From NCBI RefSeq assembly GCF_021390515.1, contig NZ_JAJUXI010000002.1, positions 310,001-374,000 on the forward strand: DNA of 64,000 nucleotides. Direction: 5' to 3'. Position 1 is the stretch's first letter. Every line of letters begins with the position of its first letter. The stretch is from Dyadobacter sp. CY326 (lineage in GTDB: Bacteria > Bacteroidota > Bacteroidia > Cytophagales > Spirosomataceae). Under the pieces are notes generated by a model. It saw only the letters and a program-made list of their open reading frames with translations. It was not told the DNA's origin and did not search any database. The position numbers and the translations under genes were made by a program. Positions 1 through 8,371 of the stretch are shown here, one piece after another.

Positions 1-18
1 GACTCCGGCTCTGGGTAC
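1..18 (+). other. attL, probably the 3' end of a tRNA gene
   Basis: The bases can be read as the end of a T-loop (GACT), the 3' half of a T-stem (CCGGC), the acceptor strand (TCTGGGT), discriminator A and a C. This fits the 3' end of a tRNA, possibly tRNA-Leu, whose body lies left of the window. The last 14 bases recur at 19803-19816. Tyrosine recombinases commonly use tRNA 3' ends as attachment sites. The tRNA identity cannot be proven from this window. Confidence 0.6.
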
Positions 19-24
19 ATTTTG

Positions 25-66
25 AAGGTGCAAGTAGTTGTATATCAATTGCTTGCACCTTTTTTG
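25..66 (+). terminator. Rho-independent terminator after attL
   Basis: A perfect 10-bp stem AAGGTGCAAG / CTTGCACCTT (25-34 with 52-61) is followed by a T-rich run. It sits directly behind the probable tRNA end and would terminate the tRNA transcript. Confidence 0.75.
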
Positions 67-75
67 TTTTGTAGT

Positions 76-99
76 GTTAACACTAGCGTTAACATTTTT
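76..99 (+). repeat. Left arm-type repeat of the island
   Basis: GTTAACACTA-GC-GTTAACA followed by a T run. An almost identical block in the same orientation lies at 19643-19667 inside the other end. Two GTTAACA units per block near both island ends fit arm-type binding sites of the recombinase. Function is inferred. Confidence 0.55.
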
Positions 100-154
100 C
101 TGCAAAAGGTCTTATAATCAGTGTAAACTAATCTTCCCCATAATACTCAGGAAA

Positions 155-1117
155 ATGGATTCTATAAATGAGAAAGTTTATGAAGTCTATGAGAAACCTA
201 ATTGGTTGAGAAGACACGTCATCGAAACCGTGATTATCATTGGCGGCCTGTTAGCCATCAATTTGATTTTTATCGCTGACGTATACCGGGAAACTAACAC
301 GGTAAATGCTGAGAATGCGGCTCACTTGGGAGACTTTGTTGGTGGCTTCATCGGTACAATTTTCACTCTGATAAGCGTGGTTTTACTTTATTCGACACTA
401 AGGGATCAAAGAGAATCCTCGCACATTGAAAAATTCGAAAACAAATATTTCGAGCTTATAAAAATGCACAGGGATAATGTCACAGAATTTGGAGCAGAAA
501 AATATTCGGGTAAAAAACTGTTTGTTTTGATGATTAGAGAATTCCGATTGATTCAAAAAATTGTTAAACAGATCGCGGAGACACTATCGCTGGAATTTTC
601 TAGTAAGGAAGTATTTGCTATATCCTACTACGTCCTTTTTATTGGTGTCGGCCCAAATTCTTCAAGAATGCTGAGGAAGGCTTTGGTCAAATATGGCAAT
701 GAATTTGCGGAAGCGCTTATTGATAGGTTTAGCAGCCATGAGGTAAAGGCTGAGAACAAAAGCGAACGCAAATTAGAATACACCCCTTTTGAGGGGCATC
801 AGTCAAGGCTGGGACACTACTTCCGTCACCTACTACAGGCCATTGCTTATGTAGACAATCAAAAGATAGACATTGATAAGTATGAATATGTAAAAACTAT
901 CAGAGCACAACTCAGTACCCATGAACAAGCCTTACTTTTCATCAACAGCCAGAACCCGATAGGTAAAGCATGGGAAGACCAAGCTTTGATCCGAAGATAT
1001 CGACTGGTAAAAAATATCCCACAGGATTTCTTTGATCCAGAAAACGAAATTGACATCACAGAAGGTTTCCCAAAAGACTACTTCGAATGGCAGGAACCCA
1101 GTGACCCACAATCATAG
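155..1117 (+). CDS. putAbiC-like membrane protein (putative phage abortive infection)
   Basis: This 320-aa protein resembles the putative phage abortive infection family (putAbiC). Two predicted membrane segments lie at about residues 22-44 and 60-80; the second has the GGFIGTIF...LLYSTL pattern typical of the family and runs into the cytoplasmic motif FELIKMHRDNV. The C-terminal RAQLSTHEQALLF stretch is also family-like. The likely role is growth arrest or cell death on phage infection; the trigger is unknown. The reading frame stays open upstream to 38, but that extension overlaps the attachment-proximal repeat at 76-99, so ATG 155 is preferred. It is the first cargo gene of the island and sits end-to-end with hsdR on the opposite strand. 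Confidence 0.7.
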   Translation: MDSINEKVYEVYEKPNWLRRHVIETVIIIGGLLAINLIFIADVYRETNTVNAENAAHLGDFVGGFIGTIFTLISVVLLYSTLRDQRESSHIEKFENKYFELIKMHRDNVTEFGAEKYSGKKLFVLMIREFRLIQKIVKQIAETLSLEFSSKEVFAISYYVLFIGVGPNSSRMLRKALVKYGNEFAEALIDRFSSHEVKAENKSERKLEYTPFEGHQSRLGHYFRHLLQAIAYVDNQKIDIDKYEYVKTIRAQLSTHEQALLFINSQNPIGKAWEDQALIRRYRLVKNIPQDFFDPENEIDITEGFPKDYFEWQEPSDPQS

Positions 1118-1220
1118 AAATCATAGTACGGTTCTTCAAATGTCTGTATATCAGAATTAAATTTGAAAAATTTTGAAGCCAAGGATTTATAGTCTCACAA
1201 TTAGTCCGCAACGTGTTTCT

Positions 1221-4046
1221 CTATCTTTCCAAGAACTTCCCAACAAAATCCCTCAACTTCACTAACAACCGCTCTCCAATTGAAGCCCGCTGACGGAATG
1301 ACGGTTTTTCGTTCAAAGTATCTACCAGTTCCGTCTTAGTCGGGAAACGACCCGAGAACTCGATTGAATCGATTGCCCTTTGCAAGAGCTCAGGATTGAC
1401 GTTCTCCTCTTCGGTAATCTGTTCGAAAGCAATACGTTTCTCTGCATTGAGGAATTCGTCATATTCCTTTTCCAGATCTTCTTCCGATGCAGTTGGCAAG
1501 TTTTCCAGTATAAATTTCTCTATCAGCTCGCGTTTGGTGCTCAGTATCGGATCGGATGAGACAAGGTTTAAAATTTCAGTTTCGCGTTTCTTTCTGGACT
1601 GTTCGTCGCCTGTCCGATTCTGAGCCAGCAATCGCAGGATGTATAAAACATTGATTTCGTCTCTTCGAATCAGTTCCAACTGAAAATCGACCTCATCCAG
1701 GATTGATTCCTTTTTTGTCTCGGTTTTTGTCTTCTGATAGAGGTCGAGGTACTTGGAACCGTAGTCAGCGAATGTTTGTGCATCCATTGATAAATCATCA
1801 AAGGAGAAATCAACAAATGTGCTCATGCTGTTCTTAATACGTAGCAGTTCCCGGTAAGCTCTCACAAATGCAAGTTCGTCTTCTTCCGTAATAAGCGAAT
1901 CGACGGAACTAACAGTAGGAACAATATTCAACAGTGCCGAGACCGCCACATTGAACCTAATGACGTAATCTTCATAAGGCTCAATCAGGATCGTTTCTTT
2001 TGCGTCCAGTGTAGAGAACAATTCTATGGCGTCGTCCGTGGCTTGTTTCAGGTTACGGAAAACAATAATGTTCCCATGTGACTTCTTTTCCCCGGTGATC
2101 CGGTTCGTTCTAGAATATGCCTGAATCAGGCCGTGGTACTTTAAATTCTTGTCAACATACAGGGTATTCAGTTTCTTGCTGTCGAAACCCGTCAGGAACA
2201 TATTCACCACAAAAAGAATATCGATCTCCTTTTCGATCACCCGCTTTGCAACGTTCTTGTAATAATCGTTAAAGGATTTGCTGTCTTTGGTGGAGTATGA
2301 TGTATTAAACTCCTTATTGTATTCCGCTATGTATTTATCCAGTACTTCCCGCGTATGGATGTCCGCTTTCGCATTGCTGAAATCCAGATCATCCTCCGGA
2401 ATTTCTCCGCTGTCCTCGTTCGGTGTTTCGTTGGCGGTATAGCTGAAAATCGTTGCCATTCTCAGATCATGCCTGCCTTCACTTTTCAGTTTCCTGAATA
2501 TGTCGTAATATTTGATCAGAGTTTTTACATTACTGATACAGAACATTCCCGTAAAAGCGCGGTTGTAGGTCTTTGAATTGTGGATATCAATAATGTAGTT
2601 GGCAATCTTATTGAGCCGCTCCTCGCTCTCTAAAAGCTCCGTTGTATCAATTGCATGCACATCAATATCCAAATTGGCGCGGCTGGTATCTTTGTATTGA
2701 TAACGGCCTGTATATTCCACTGAAAACGGCAATACGTTCTGATCCTTGATGGCGTCCGTGATTACATAATCGTGCAAACGCTCATCAAAAAGCATGGCGG
2801 TTGTTTCCCGTTTCCCTGCGTGGCTGGTTGAATTCTTTTCAAAGATCGGCGTTCCCGTGAAGCCGAACATCTGGTGATTGGTAAAATACGCCTTGATCCG
2901 CTTGTGTGTGTCGCCAAACTGACTCCTGTGGCATTCGTCAAAAATGAATACCACTTTTTTATCTTTCAGCACCTCCATTGTCTTTTGGTGGTGCTCGCGG
3001 GTAATGGCGGTATTGAGTTTTTGAATTGTCGTAACGATCAGTTTTACATTCGGATCAGCAAACTGCTCTACCAGTTTTTTCGTATTGTCGGTACTGTCTA
3101 CCGAACCGGGACTGAATGCATTGAATTCCAATGAGGTTTTATAATCCAGGTCAACGCGGTCTACACAGAAAACCACCTTGTCAACCTTTGGCATCCGTGA
3201 CAAAATCTGACTGGCTTTAAAGGAGGTGATCGTTTTTCCTGATCCGGTTGTGTGCCAGATATAGCCGTTCTTTGTGGAGTTCTTGATACGTTCAATAATC
3301 CGCTCCACTCCAAAGTACTGATATGGACGCATGATCATTAAAGCCTTGTCGCCCTCATGCAGGATCGTGTAACGGGTGATCATCTTGGACATGTGGCATT
3401 TGTCCAGAAACTCCTTTGCGAAAGCTTGCAGGTCAGAAATTCGCCTATTCTTCTCGTCTGTCCAGTAAAAGGTAAATTTAAAATCTGGTGTTTTGGACGG
3501 TGCAAAATATTTGGTGTTTACTCCATTACTTATTACAAAAATTTGAATGTATTGAAACAACCCTGCTCCGAAACTATACGCATGTTTTTTGTAGCGGTCT
3601 ATCTGGTTGAATGCTTCGCGAAGTTCCAAACCTCGTTTTTTGAGTTCAACCTGTACAAGTGGCAAGCCATTTACCAGTATCGTTACGTCAAACCTAGTTT
3701 TATATTTGCCGTCAACGGCGATCTGGTTTGTTATCTGATATTCATTCTGGCACCAGTGTTCCATGTTGAGGAAACTGACGTACACGGTTTCATTATCTGC
3801 ATTCTTGAAAGAAAACTTATCCCTCAGGATTTTGGCCTTTTCAAAAACGTTGGTCGTTTTGGTGAGGTGGTTGAATATCAGTTTGAATTCCGCATCGGTA
3901 AAAGTCCGGTTGTTGTATTTTTCAAGCTGTGTTTTGAGGTTGGCTATCATTTCATCCTCATCACGGATCGTCACGCGGCTGTAACCGTTCTCGACCAACT
4001 GAGCAACAAGACTTTCCTCGAGGGCTAATTCCGATTGGGTTCGCAT
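1221..4046 (-). CDS. hsdR: Type I restriction enzyme R subunit (HsdR)
   Basis: This 941-aa protein is the ATP-dependent translocase and nuclease subunit of a type I restriction-modification system. The N-terminal nuclease motif is visible as RFDVTILVNGLPLVQVELKK (about residues 118-137; Asp120, Glu134, Lys136). The SF2 helicase core follows: Walker A TTGSGKT (about residue 270), Walker B-type DECH, and TGTP. The C-terminal third is the helical part that contacts the methyltransferase core. It is the last gene of an hsdM-hsdS-hsdR run on the minus strand, 18 bp after hsdS. Length and motifs are intact, so an active enzyme is expected. Confidence 0.95.
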   Translation of the reverse strand: MRTQSELALEESLVAQLVENGYSRVTIRDEDEMIANLKTQLEKYNNRTFTDAEFKLIFNHLTKTTNVFEKAKILRDKFSFKNADNETVYVSFLNMEHWCQNEYQITNQIAVDGKYKTRFDVTILVNGLPLVQVELKKRGLELREAFNQIDRYKKHAYSFGAGLFQYIQIFVISNGVNTKYFAPSKTPDFKFTFYWTDEKNRRISDLQAFAKEFLDKCHMSKMITRYTILHEGDKALMIMRPYQYFGVERIIERIKNSTKNGYIWHTTGSGKTITSFKASQILSRMPKVDKVVFCVDRVDLDYKTSLEFNAFSPGSVDSTDNTKKLVEQFADPNVKLIVTTIQKLNTAITREHHQKTMEVLKDKKVVFIFDECHRSQFGDTHKRIKAYFTNHQMFGFTGTPIFEKNSTSHAGKRETTAMLFDERLHDYVITDAIKDQNVLPFSVEYTGRYQYKDTSRANLDIDVHAIDTTELLESEERLNKIANYIIDIHNSKTYNRAFTGMFCISNVKTLIKYYDIFRKLKSEGRHDLRMATIFSYTANETPNEDSGEIPEDDLDFSNAKADIHTREVLDKYIAEYNKEFNTSYSTKDSKSFNDYYKNVAKRVIEKEIDILFVVNMFLTGFDSKKLNTLYVDKNLKYHGLIQAYSRTNRITGEKKSHGNIIVFRNLKQATDDAIELFSTLDAKETILIEPYEDYVIRFNVAVSALLNIVPTVSSVDSLITEEDELAFVRAYRELLRIKNSMSTFVDFSFDDLSMDAQTFADYGSKYLDLYQKTKTETKKESILDEVDFQLELIRRDEINVLYILRLLAQNRTGDEQSRKKRETEILNLVSSDPILSTKRELIEKFILENLPTASEEDLEKEYDEFLNAEKRIAFEQITEEENVNPELLQRAIDSIEFSGRFPTKTELVDTLNEKPSFRQRASIGERLLVKLRDFVGKFLER

Positions 4047-4064
4047 AATGTTACTTTCAAGACC

Positions 4065-5285
4065 TTACACAAACATCTGCTGTAACAAGCCTTTTTTATA
4101 GTTTTGGTTGAGGATAATTTGTTGCTCTACTTTTTGGATTTGGGCGTCAATAGACAAAATGAACTCAGATATTTTTGTCTGTTCTTTCAAAGAGGGTAGA
4201 TTGATTCTTGTTTCAGAAAAATATTTGTAACTGATCATTTTTCCATCTCTGATTCCCTCTAATTTCTCATTGAGTTGAACAATATAGCTATCTGTTTTGA
4301 AAAAGTATTTAAACCACTGATCTACAATTGCTACCTTGGGCTTCAAAATAATATATGCGGGGCTACAAATACCTAAGTAGTTGGAATATTCAATACCTCC
4401 TTGAAAGGATCTAAGACTAATAATGAAGTCTCCCTTTTCCACCACTTTATACGAATCAACACTCTTTTCTGAAACGCTAATATTATAATCAATCAAATTT
4501 CGCGGAATGGCTCCGTGTTCTTGCGTGATTGCGAGAATTGGCAAATCTGAATTATGATTTTTGTTGGTAACACTTGCAAATAAATCTCCCGCGTTGCAAG
4601 GCGTCCACTCTGGAAAATCCCTACAATCATCCTGCTTAAACCTAATCTTCTGATTAAAAATCTTTTGCATTGCTCCTTTCTTGTAAAGGGTTAGCTTTTC
4701 CTTTTTGGCGGTAAGCAGTTCAATCCGCTTGTCAATGGCGGTTAGGAATTCGGCTATTTTGGTTTGTTCGGGGAGGGAGGGAAAGTTGATTGTATATCCT
4801 TGAAATTCTTTTGTGGTAAAGCTAGCTTGATTCACAGCAGGCTTGGTAATTGAAGTCACAAAATCCCGATAAACTTTTGTATAAAACAACGATATTATAA
4901 ATTCTGGAAATATTTCATTCTTAAAAGTTAATCGCAGCAGATTAGTGGTATAGATTACATCACGATTAATTCTGTTTTTGAACAATGCAGCTTTCCCTAT
5001 TTGAGCTAGACTATTTATAAAGTTTACAAGAATGTCATTTTCTTGCAAAATAAACTTATTAAGATCAACACCTTGATCATCAATTAGGTACCAGTATTTC
5101 AAATCATCAAAAACAATTTTATTCTCAAAAATGTTATTAGATCTCAATATAGCATATCCAATGTCAGTATCACTTAACCTTCGGGAAATCCCACTTTGCA
5201 TTCTTTGAAGAACTTCTCCCAATTTTTTTTGCTCCCAAGGACTCTCAAACTCAGGAAATCTCAACTTCGGTACTAAATTCTCCAT
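4065..5285 (-). CDS. hsdS: Type I restriction specificity subunit (HsdS)
   Basis: This 406-aa protein sets the DNA recognition sequence of the type I system. It has the usual two halves: a target-recognition domain at about residues 1-155, a helical spacer (LPEQTKIAEFLTAID..., about 170-215), a second target-recognition domain and a C-terminal helix (LKEQTKISEFILSID, about 365-385). The two spacer helices match each other, as expected for the half-repeat design. It lies 3 bp after hsdM and 18 bp before hsdR, in one operon. The sequence is visibly more A/T-rich than its neighbours, which fits exchange of target-recognition domains by recombination. Confidence 0.93.
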   Translation of the reverse strand: MENLVPKLRFPEFESPWEQKKLGEVLQRMQSGISRRLSDTDIGYAILRSNNIFENKIVFDDLKYWYLIDDQGVDLNKFILQENDILVNFINSLAQIGKAALFKNRINRDVIYTTNLLRLTFKNEIFPEFIISLFYTKVYRDFVTSITKPAVNQASFTTKEFQGYTINFPSLPEQTKIAEFLTAIDKRIELLTAKKEKLTLYKKGAMQKIFNQKIRFKQDDCRDFPEWTPCNAGDLFASVTNKNHNSDLPILAITQEHGAIPRNLIDYNISVSEKSVDSYKVVEKGDFIISLRSFQGGIEYSNYLGICSPAYIILKPKVAIVDQWFKYFFKTDSYIVQLNEKLEGIRDGKMISYKYFSETRINLPSLKEQTKISEFILSIDAQIQKVEQQIILNQNYKKGLLQQMFV

Positions 5286-5288
5286 TGC

Positions 5289-6872
5289 TTAAAAAGGGGC
5301 TTTAATGTTAAGTTCTTTACAAAAAGGCAATATGCTGGTTTCCGTCTCAGCTAATTCGTTATTGATCTGTACCAGTTCATCAGCAATAACATCCAAGTCT
5401 AAAATGTCCTGTTCCGCAAAGGTGTTTACATACCTTGGAATATTGAGGTTGTAATTGTTACCGCGCACCTCTTCCAGCGTCGCCAGATGTGCATATTTGT
5501 CGTCTGCCTTGCGTTGCTGGTACGTAGTGACAATCCGGTCTATATGTTCAGGCAACAGGTAGTTTTGTGTTTTCTGCTTGTCAAAATCCTTACTGCCATC
5601 GATGAACAGAATATGTTCGTTGTCTTCCCTGCATTTTTTCAATACCAGTATACAGGTTGCAATTGACGTTCCATAAAACAAATTGGCAGGCAGGCCAATT
5701 ACAGCGTCAATGGCGTTAAGTTCCTCAATAAAATGTTTACGGATATGTTCCTCAGCGGCGCCCCGGAATAAGACCCCATGAGGCAATACGGTAGCCATAA
5801 TACCATTGTCGGTCAACTGATAATACATATGCTGTACAAAGGCAAAATCAGCGGTTCCCTTTGGTGCAAGCTTTCCAAACTGGCTGTAACGGTCGTCGTT
5901 CATCAACAGTGGGCTTGCACTCCAATCAGCGGAAAACGGCGGATTGGCAACTACCGCTTCAAATTTCAGATCACGGTGCTGAGGACGTTCCAGCGTATCC
6001 TCATTTTTGATATCAAATTGTAAATACGATACACCGTGTAATATCATATTCATCCGCGCAAGGTTATAGGTAGTACGGTTCATTTCCTGCCCGTAAAAAT
6101 GCCCTACTTCATCGACCTGCTTCGCTACACGCAACAACAACGAACCCGAACCACAAGTAGGATCATAAACCGATCTCAGTTGTTTCTTACCTGTTGTTAC
6201 GATCCTAGCCAAAACCGTTGATACCTGCTGAGGCGTATAAAACTCCCCGGCCTTTTGTCCGGCTCCGGCTGCAAACTGCCCGATCAAGTATTCATACGCA
6301 TCACCCAGTACATCGGAATCAGTACTGCCCAAATCAAAATCAATCTTCCCAAGAGCCGTAAGAATCCTTACAATGACCTTATTACGCTCATCAACAGACT
6401 TGCCTATCTTGGTTGAATTGAGGTCAATATCATAGAAAAGATTATCAAAGTCATCCTGCGAATCCGTTCCAAGTGTACTTCGTTCAATGTTTTTCAGAAC
6501 ACGTTCCAGATCATCCAGGATAAAGACATCGTGCCCTTCATCTTGTGTGACATGGGTAGCACTTCCTTTTTGGGCAAGAGATTCAAATAATTCAGAAGGT
6601 TTCAGAAAAAACCCCAATTTTTCAATCGCAATTTCTTTGATGTGTTCAAGATCCGCCTGCCCCTCTTCCGTATTCTCATCGATATCAAAGTAAGTGATCC
6701 CGTCCGGCTTCAACAGTTCGTTTACTTCATTAACAAGCTTATCAGACAAGTATTTGTAGAAGATAAAACCCAATATATAATCCTGAAACTGACTCGCGTT
6801 CATCTTTCCACGCAGGATATTGGCAATACTCCAGAGTTTTTGTTCTAGTATTCGTTTTTGACTTTCAGACAT
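5289..6872 (-). CDS. hsdM: Type I DNA methyltransferase subunit (HsdM)
   Basis: This 527-aa N6-adenine methyltransferase modifies host DNA and forms the core of the restriction complex. The N-terminal HsdM_N helical domain spans about residues 1-150. The S-adenosylmethionine-binding motif DPTCGSGSLLL lies near 240 and the catalytic NPPF (VVANPPFSADW) near 310. It is the first gene of the hsdM-hsdS-hsdR operon, so a host can be methylated before the nuclease is made. The upstream 214 bp (6873-7086) is A/T-rich and should hold the operon promoter, but no clear promoter element was identified. Confidence 0.95.
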   Translation of the reverse strand: MSESQKRILEQKLWSIANILRGKMNASQFQDYILGFIFYKYLSDKLVNEVNELLKPDGITYFDIDENTEEGQADLEHIKEIAIEKLGFFLKPSELFESLAQKGSATHVTQDEGHDVFILDDLERVLKNIERSTLGTDSQDDFDNLFYDIDLNSTKIGKSVDERNKVIVRILTALGKIDFDLGSTDSDVLGDAYEYLIGQFAAGAGQKAGEFYTPQQVSTVLARIVTTGKKQLRSVYDPTCGSGSLLLRVAKQVDEVGHFYGQEMNRTTYNLARMNMILHGVSYLQFDIKNEDTLERPQHRDLKFEAVVANPPFSADWSASPLLMNDDRYSQFGKLAPKGTADFAFVQHMYYQLTDNGIMATVLPHGVLFRGAAEEHIRKHFIEELNAIDAVIGLPANLFYGTSIATCILVLKKCREDNEHILFIDGSKDFDKQKTQNYLLPEHIDRIVTTYQQRKADDKYAHLATLEEVRGNNYNLNIPRYVNTFAEQDILDLDVIADELVQINNELAETETSILPFCKELNIKAPF

Positions 6873-7086
6873 AGGGGAGAAATAAATAAAGGACCCAATT
6901 TATTAATAATTCTATTGGTCACCGGAATTATTTTATACTGGATTGCAACGATACTGAACGAGAGCGCCTTAGGTGAATACTGAATTTGTTCAAACTGGTA
7001 TTAAAATAAATTCTATTCAGTAGTGTTTCGCCTAACTTGACTTCATGAATGTATCTACCCTCAAAAACAAAATTGGTAAATAGTTT

Positions 7087-7857
7087 ATGCTATTATCAGA
7101 ATAACAAATTCAAAAGGTTGCAAAAGCCTGCAATGACAAGTTAGACTTAGTAGCGCCAATCCTGAGTACCAGCTATTTCTATCAAAGCCTTCCGTTATGT
7201 GTTATTGATTCTGTTTTTTCAATTGGAGTAAAGTATACTGGTGTTATCCGCGTAGTGGACAGATTTTGTGCTCAATCCAAAATTGCCACTTATCGAGAAT
7301 ATGGTTCTCCTTTCCCGAAACCGGCTGACCAGTACATGGTCAGTACCTTTAATAGCAGCTACGGCAAGATAGAGCCGCAGAAACTCGCAGAGGAAGTTTT
7401 TCAAAGTAGGCAAAGGACTTCAAGCAGAGGAGGAATATTAAAGGCTGAGGCTGTACAGCTTTGGTTGAAAATACTTGGTAATCATAGCATTGATACGTTC
7501 CAAGATCTCGACCTAAGATTTCAAAGCTTAACTATGGATCGCAACAATGAAAGTAGTGTAAATTGGTTTGGCCTTCTTGAGCGAGATAACGCGGGTATCC
7601 CTGGACAACGATCAGGAATTTCCTTGGGATACTTCTTAATGTTAGCTGGCAGAGACAACCTCGTCAAACCGGATCGGATGATTATGCGATTTCTGAGGCA
7701 CCATTTCTCTTATGAAACTATTCAAGTCAAGCATGCTATTATTCTTATTGCGTCTTTGGTGACTATATTAAAAAATCAGTATGGTCATCAAGATTTGACA
7801 ATTCGCGAATTGGATCATGCTATTTGGAAGTATCAAAGAACATTGACTGATCAATAA
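7087..7857 (+). pseudogene. HhH-GPD-like DNA glycosylase-related protein with in-frame stop at codon 6
   Basis: The readable protein resembles uncharacterised relatives of the HhH-GPD base-excision glycosylases. Recognisable parts are LCVIDSVFSIGVKYTGV, ILKAEAVQLWLKILGNHSIDTFQDL and IPGQRSGISLGYFLMLAGRDNLVKPDRMIMRFL (given here only as landmarks at about 7195-7250, 7435-7510 and 7600-7700). The frame begins at ATG 7087 but meets TAA at 7102-7104 after Met-Leu-Leu-Ser-Glu, then stays open to 7857. No other ATG precedes the conserved core; GTG 7255 would cut off about 50 conserved-looking residues. So the gene is either disabled by a nonsense change, started at a rare codon (CTG 7162 or ATT 7108), or affected by a sequence error. 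Family assignment is by recollection of the pattern and is moderate. Confidence 0.55.
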
Positions 7858-7985
7858 CGGCAACGGAAGGGTAGACCTACACCGTAGAGCATCATTCGTA
7901 ACAGAACGATGTCAATTGCCAACTTAAGAGAAATCCGACGGTTTCTGCATCTTTAAAAAATCACGCCAAAAACCTGTTTAATAAA
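7858..7985. other. Non-coding spacer before repeat unit A
   Basis: No open frame or hairpin that can be supported. It separates the broken HhH-GPD-like gene from the duplicated non-coding units next to the IS110 element. Confidence 0.4.
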
Positions 7986-8147
7986 GGCGGCCCGCAACTC
8001 CATAATTATCAGTAAGGAAAATAGGTCAGTCCTTTTTTGGCTGATGATACATTACATCTTCATTGCGCTGTTCAAGTAAACTTCTAAATACGATGGGTCA
8101 TTAACCTATTACTTTCTGTAGTATTTTTGAACATTGGCCGCCCATAT
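7986..8147 (-). repeat. Diverged non-coding unit A, twin of the unit behind the IS110 transposase
   Basis: This unit matches 8212-8371 over its whole length with scattered differences. Shared blocks on the minus strand include AGTTTACTTG, CAGCGCAA(T/C)GAAGATGT, GACCTA and GGAGTTGC. Copy A is bounded by a 7-bp inverted pair, GGCGGCC (7986-7992) and GGCCGCC (8136-8142). The similarity ends where the transposase gene would begin, so only the non-coding part is duplicated. It may be a relic of a second IS110-family end or a second copy of its guide RNA region. Confidence 0.6.
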
Positions 8148-8211
8148 CTTTCAAGAACTTCAACGTGGTATACATTGTGAATAGTCACGCACTATACATT
8201 AAATAATTGAT

Positions 8212-8371
8212 GGTCGGCCGGCAACTCCGTAACTACTAGAACCTTCGTTAGGTCATTCCTTTTGTAGATCTTAGTAAATCACATCTTCGTTGCGCTGCCC
8301 AAGTAAACTGCAACGTACCAGAGGTCTTTCCTTATCGCAAAAAAGTACTCTCGAACATCAGCCGCCCATCT
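8212..8371 (-). ncRNA. Candidate IS110/IS1111 non-coding RNA region (unit B)
   Basis: The unit lies directly downstream of the IS110-family transposase stop codon and is a diverged twin of 7986-8147. IS110-family elements encode a structured guide (bridge/seek) RNA in a non-coding end; in the IS1111 group it lies downstream of the gene. Position, length of about 160 nt and conservation between the twins fit such an RNA. The fold has not been computed, so the RNA call is inference. Confidence 0.4.

Noticed and set aside
38-154. N-terminal extension of the putAbiC-like gene
   Set aside because: The frame is open, but it overlaps the end-proximal terminator and the GTTAACA repeat block, and the extra residues are not family-like.
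3357-4028. 223-codon open frame on the plus strand inside hsdR
   Set aside because: It is antisense to a well-supported HsdR gene, with no domain or composition support.
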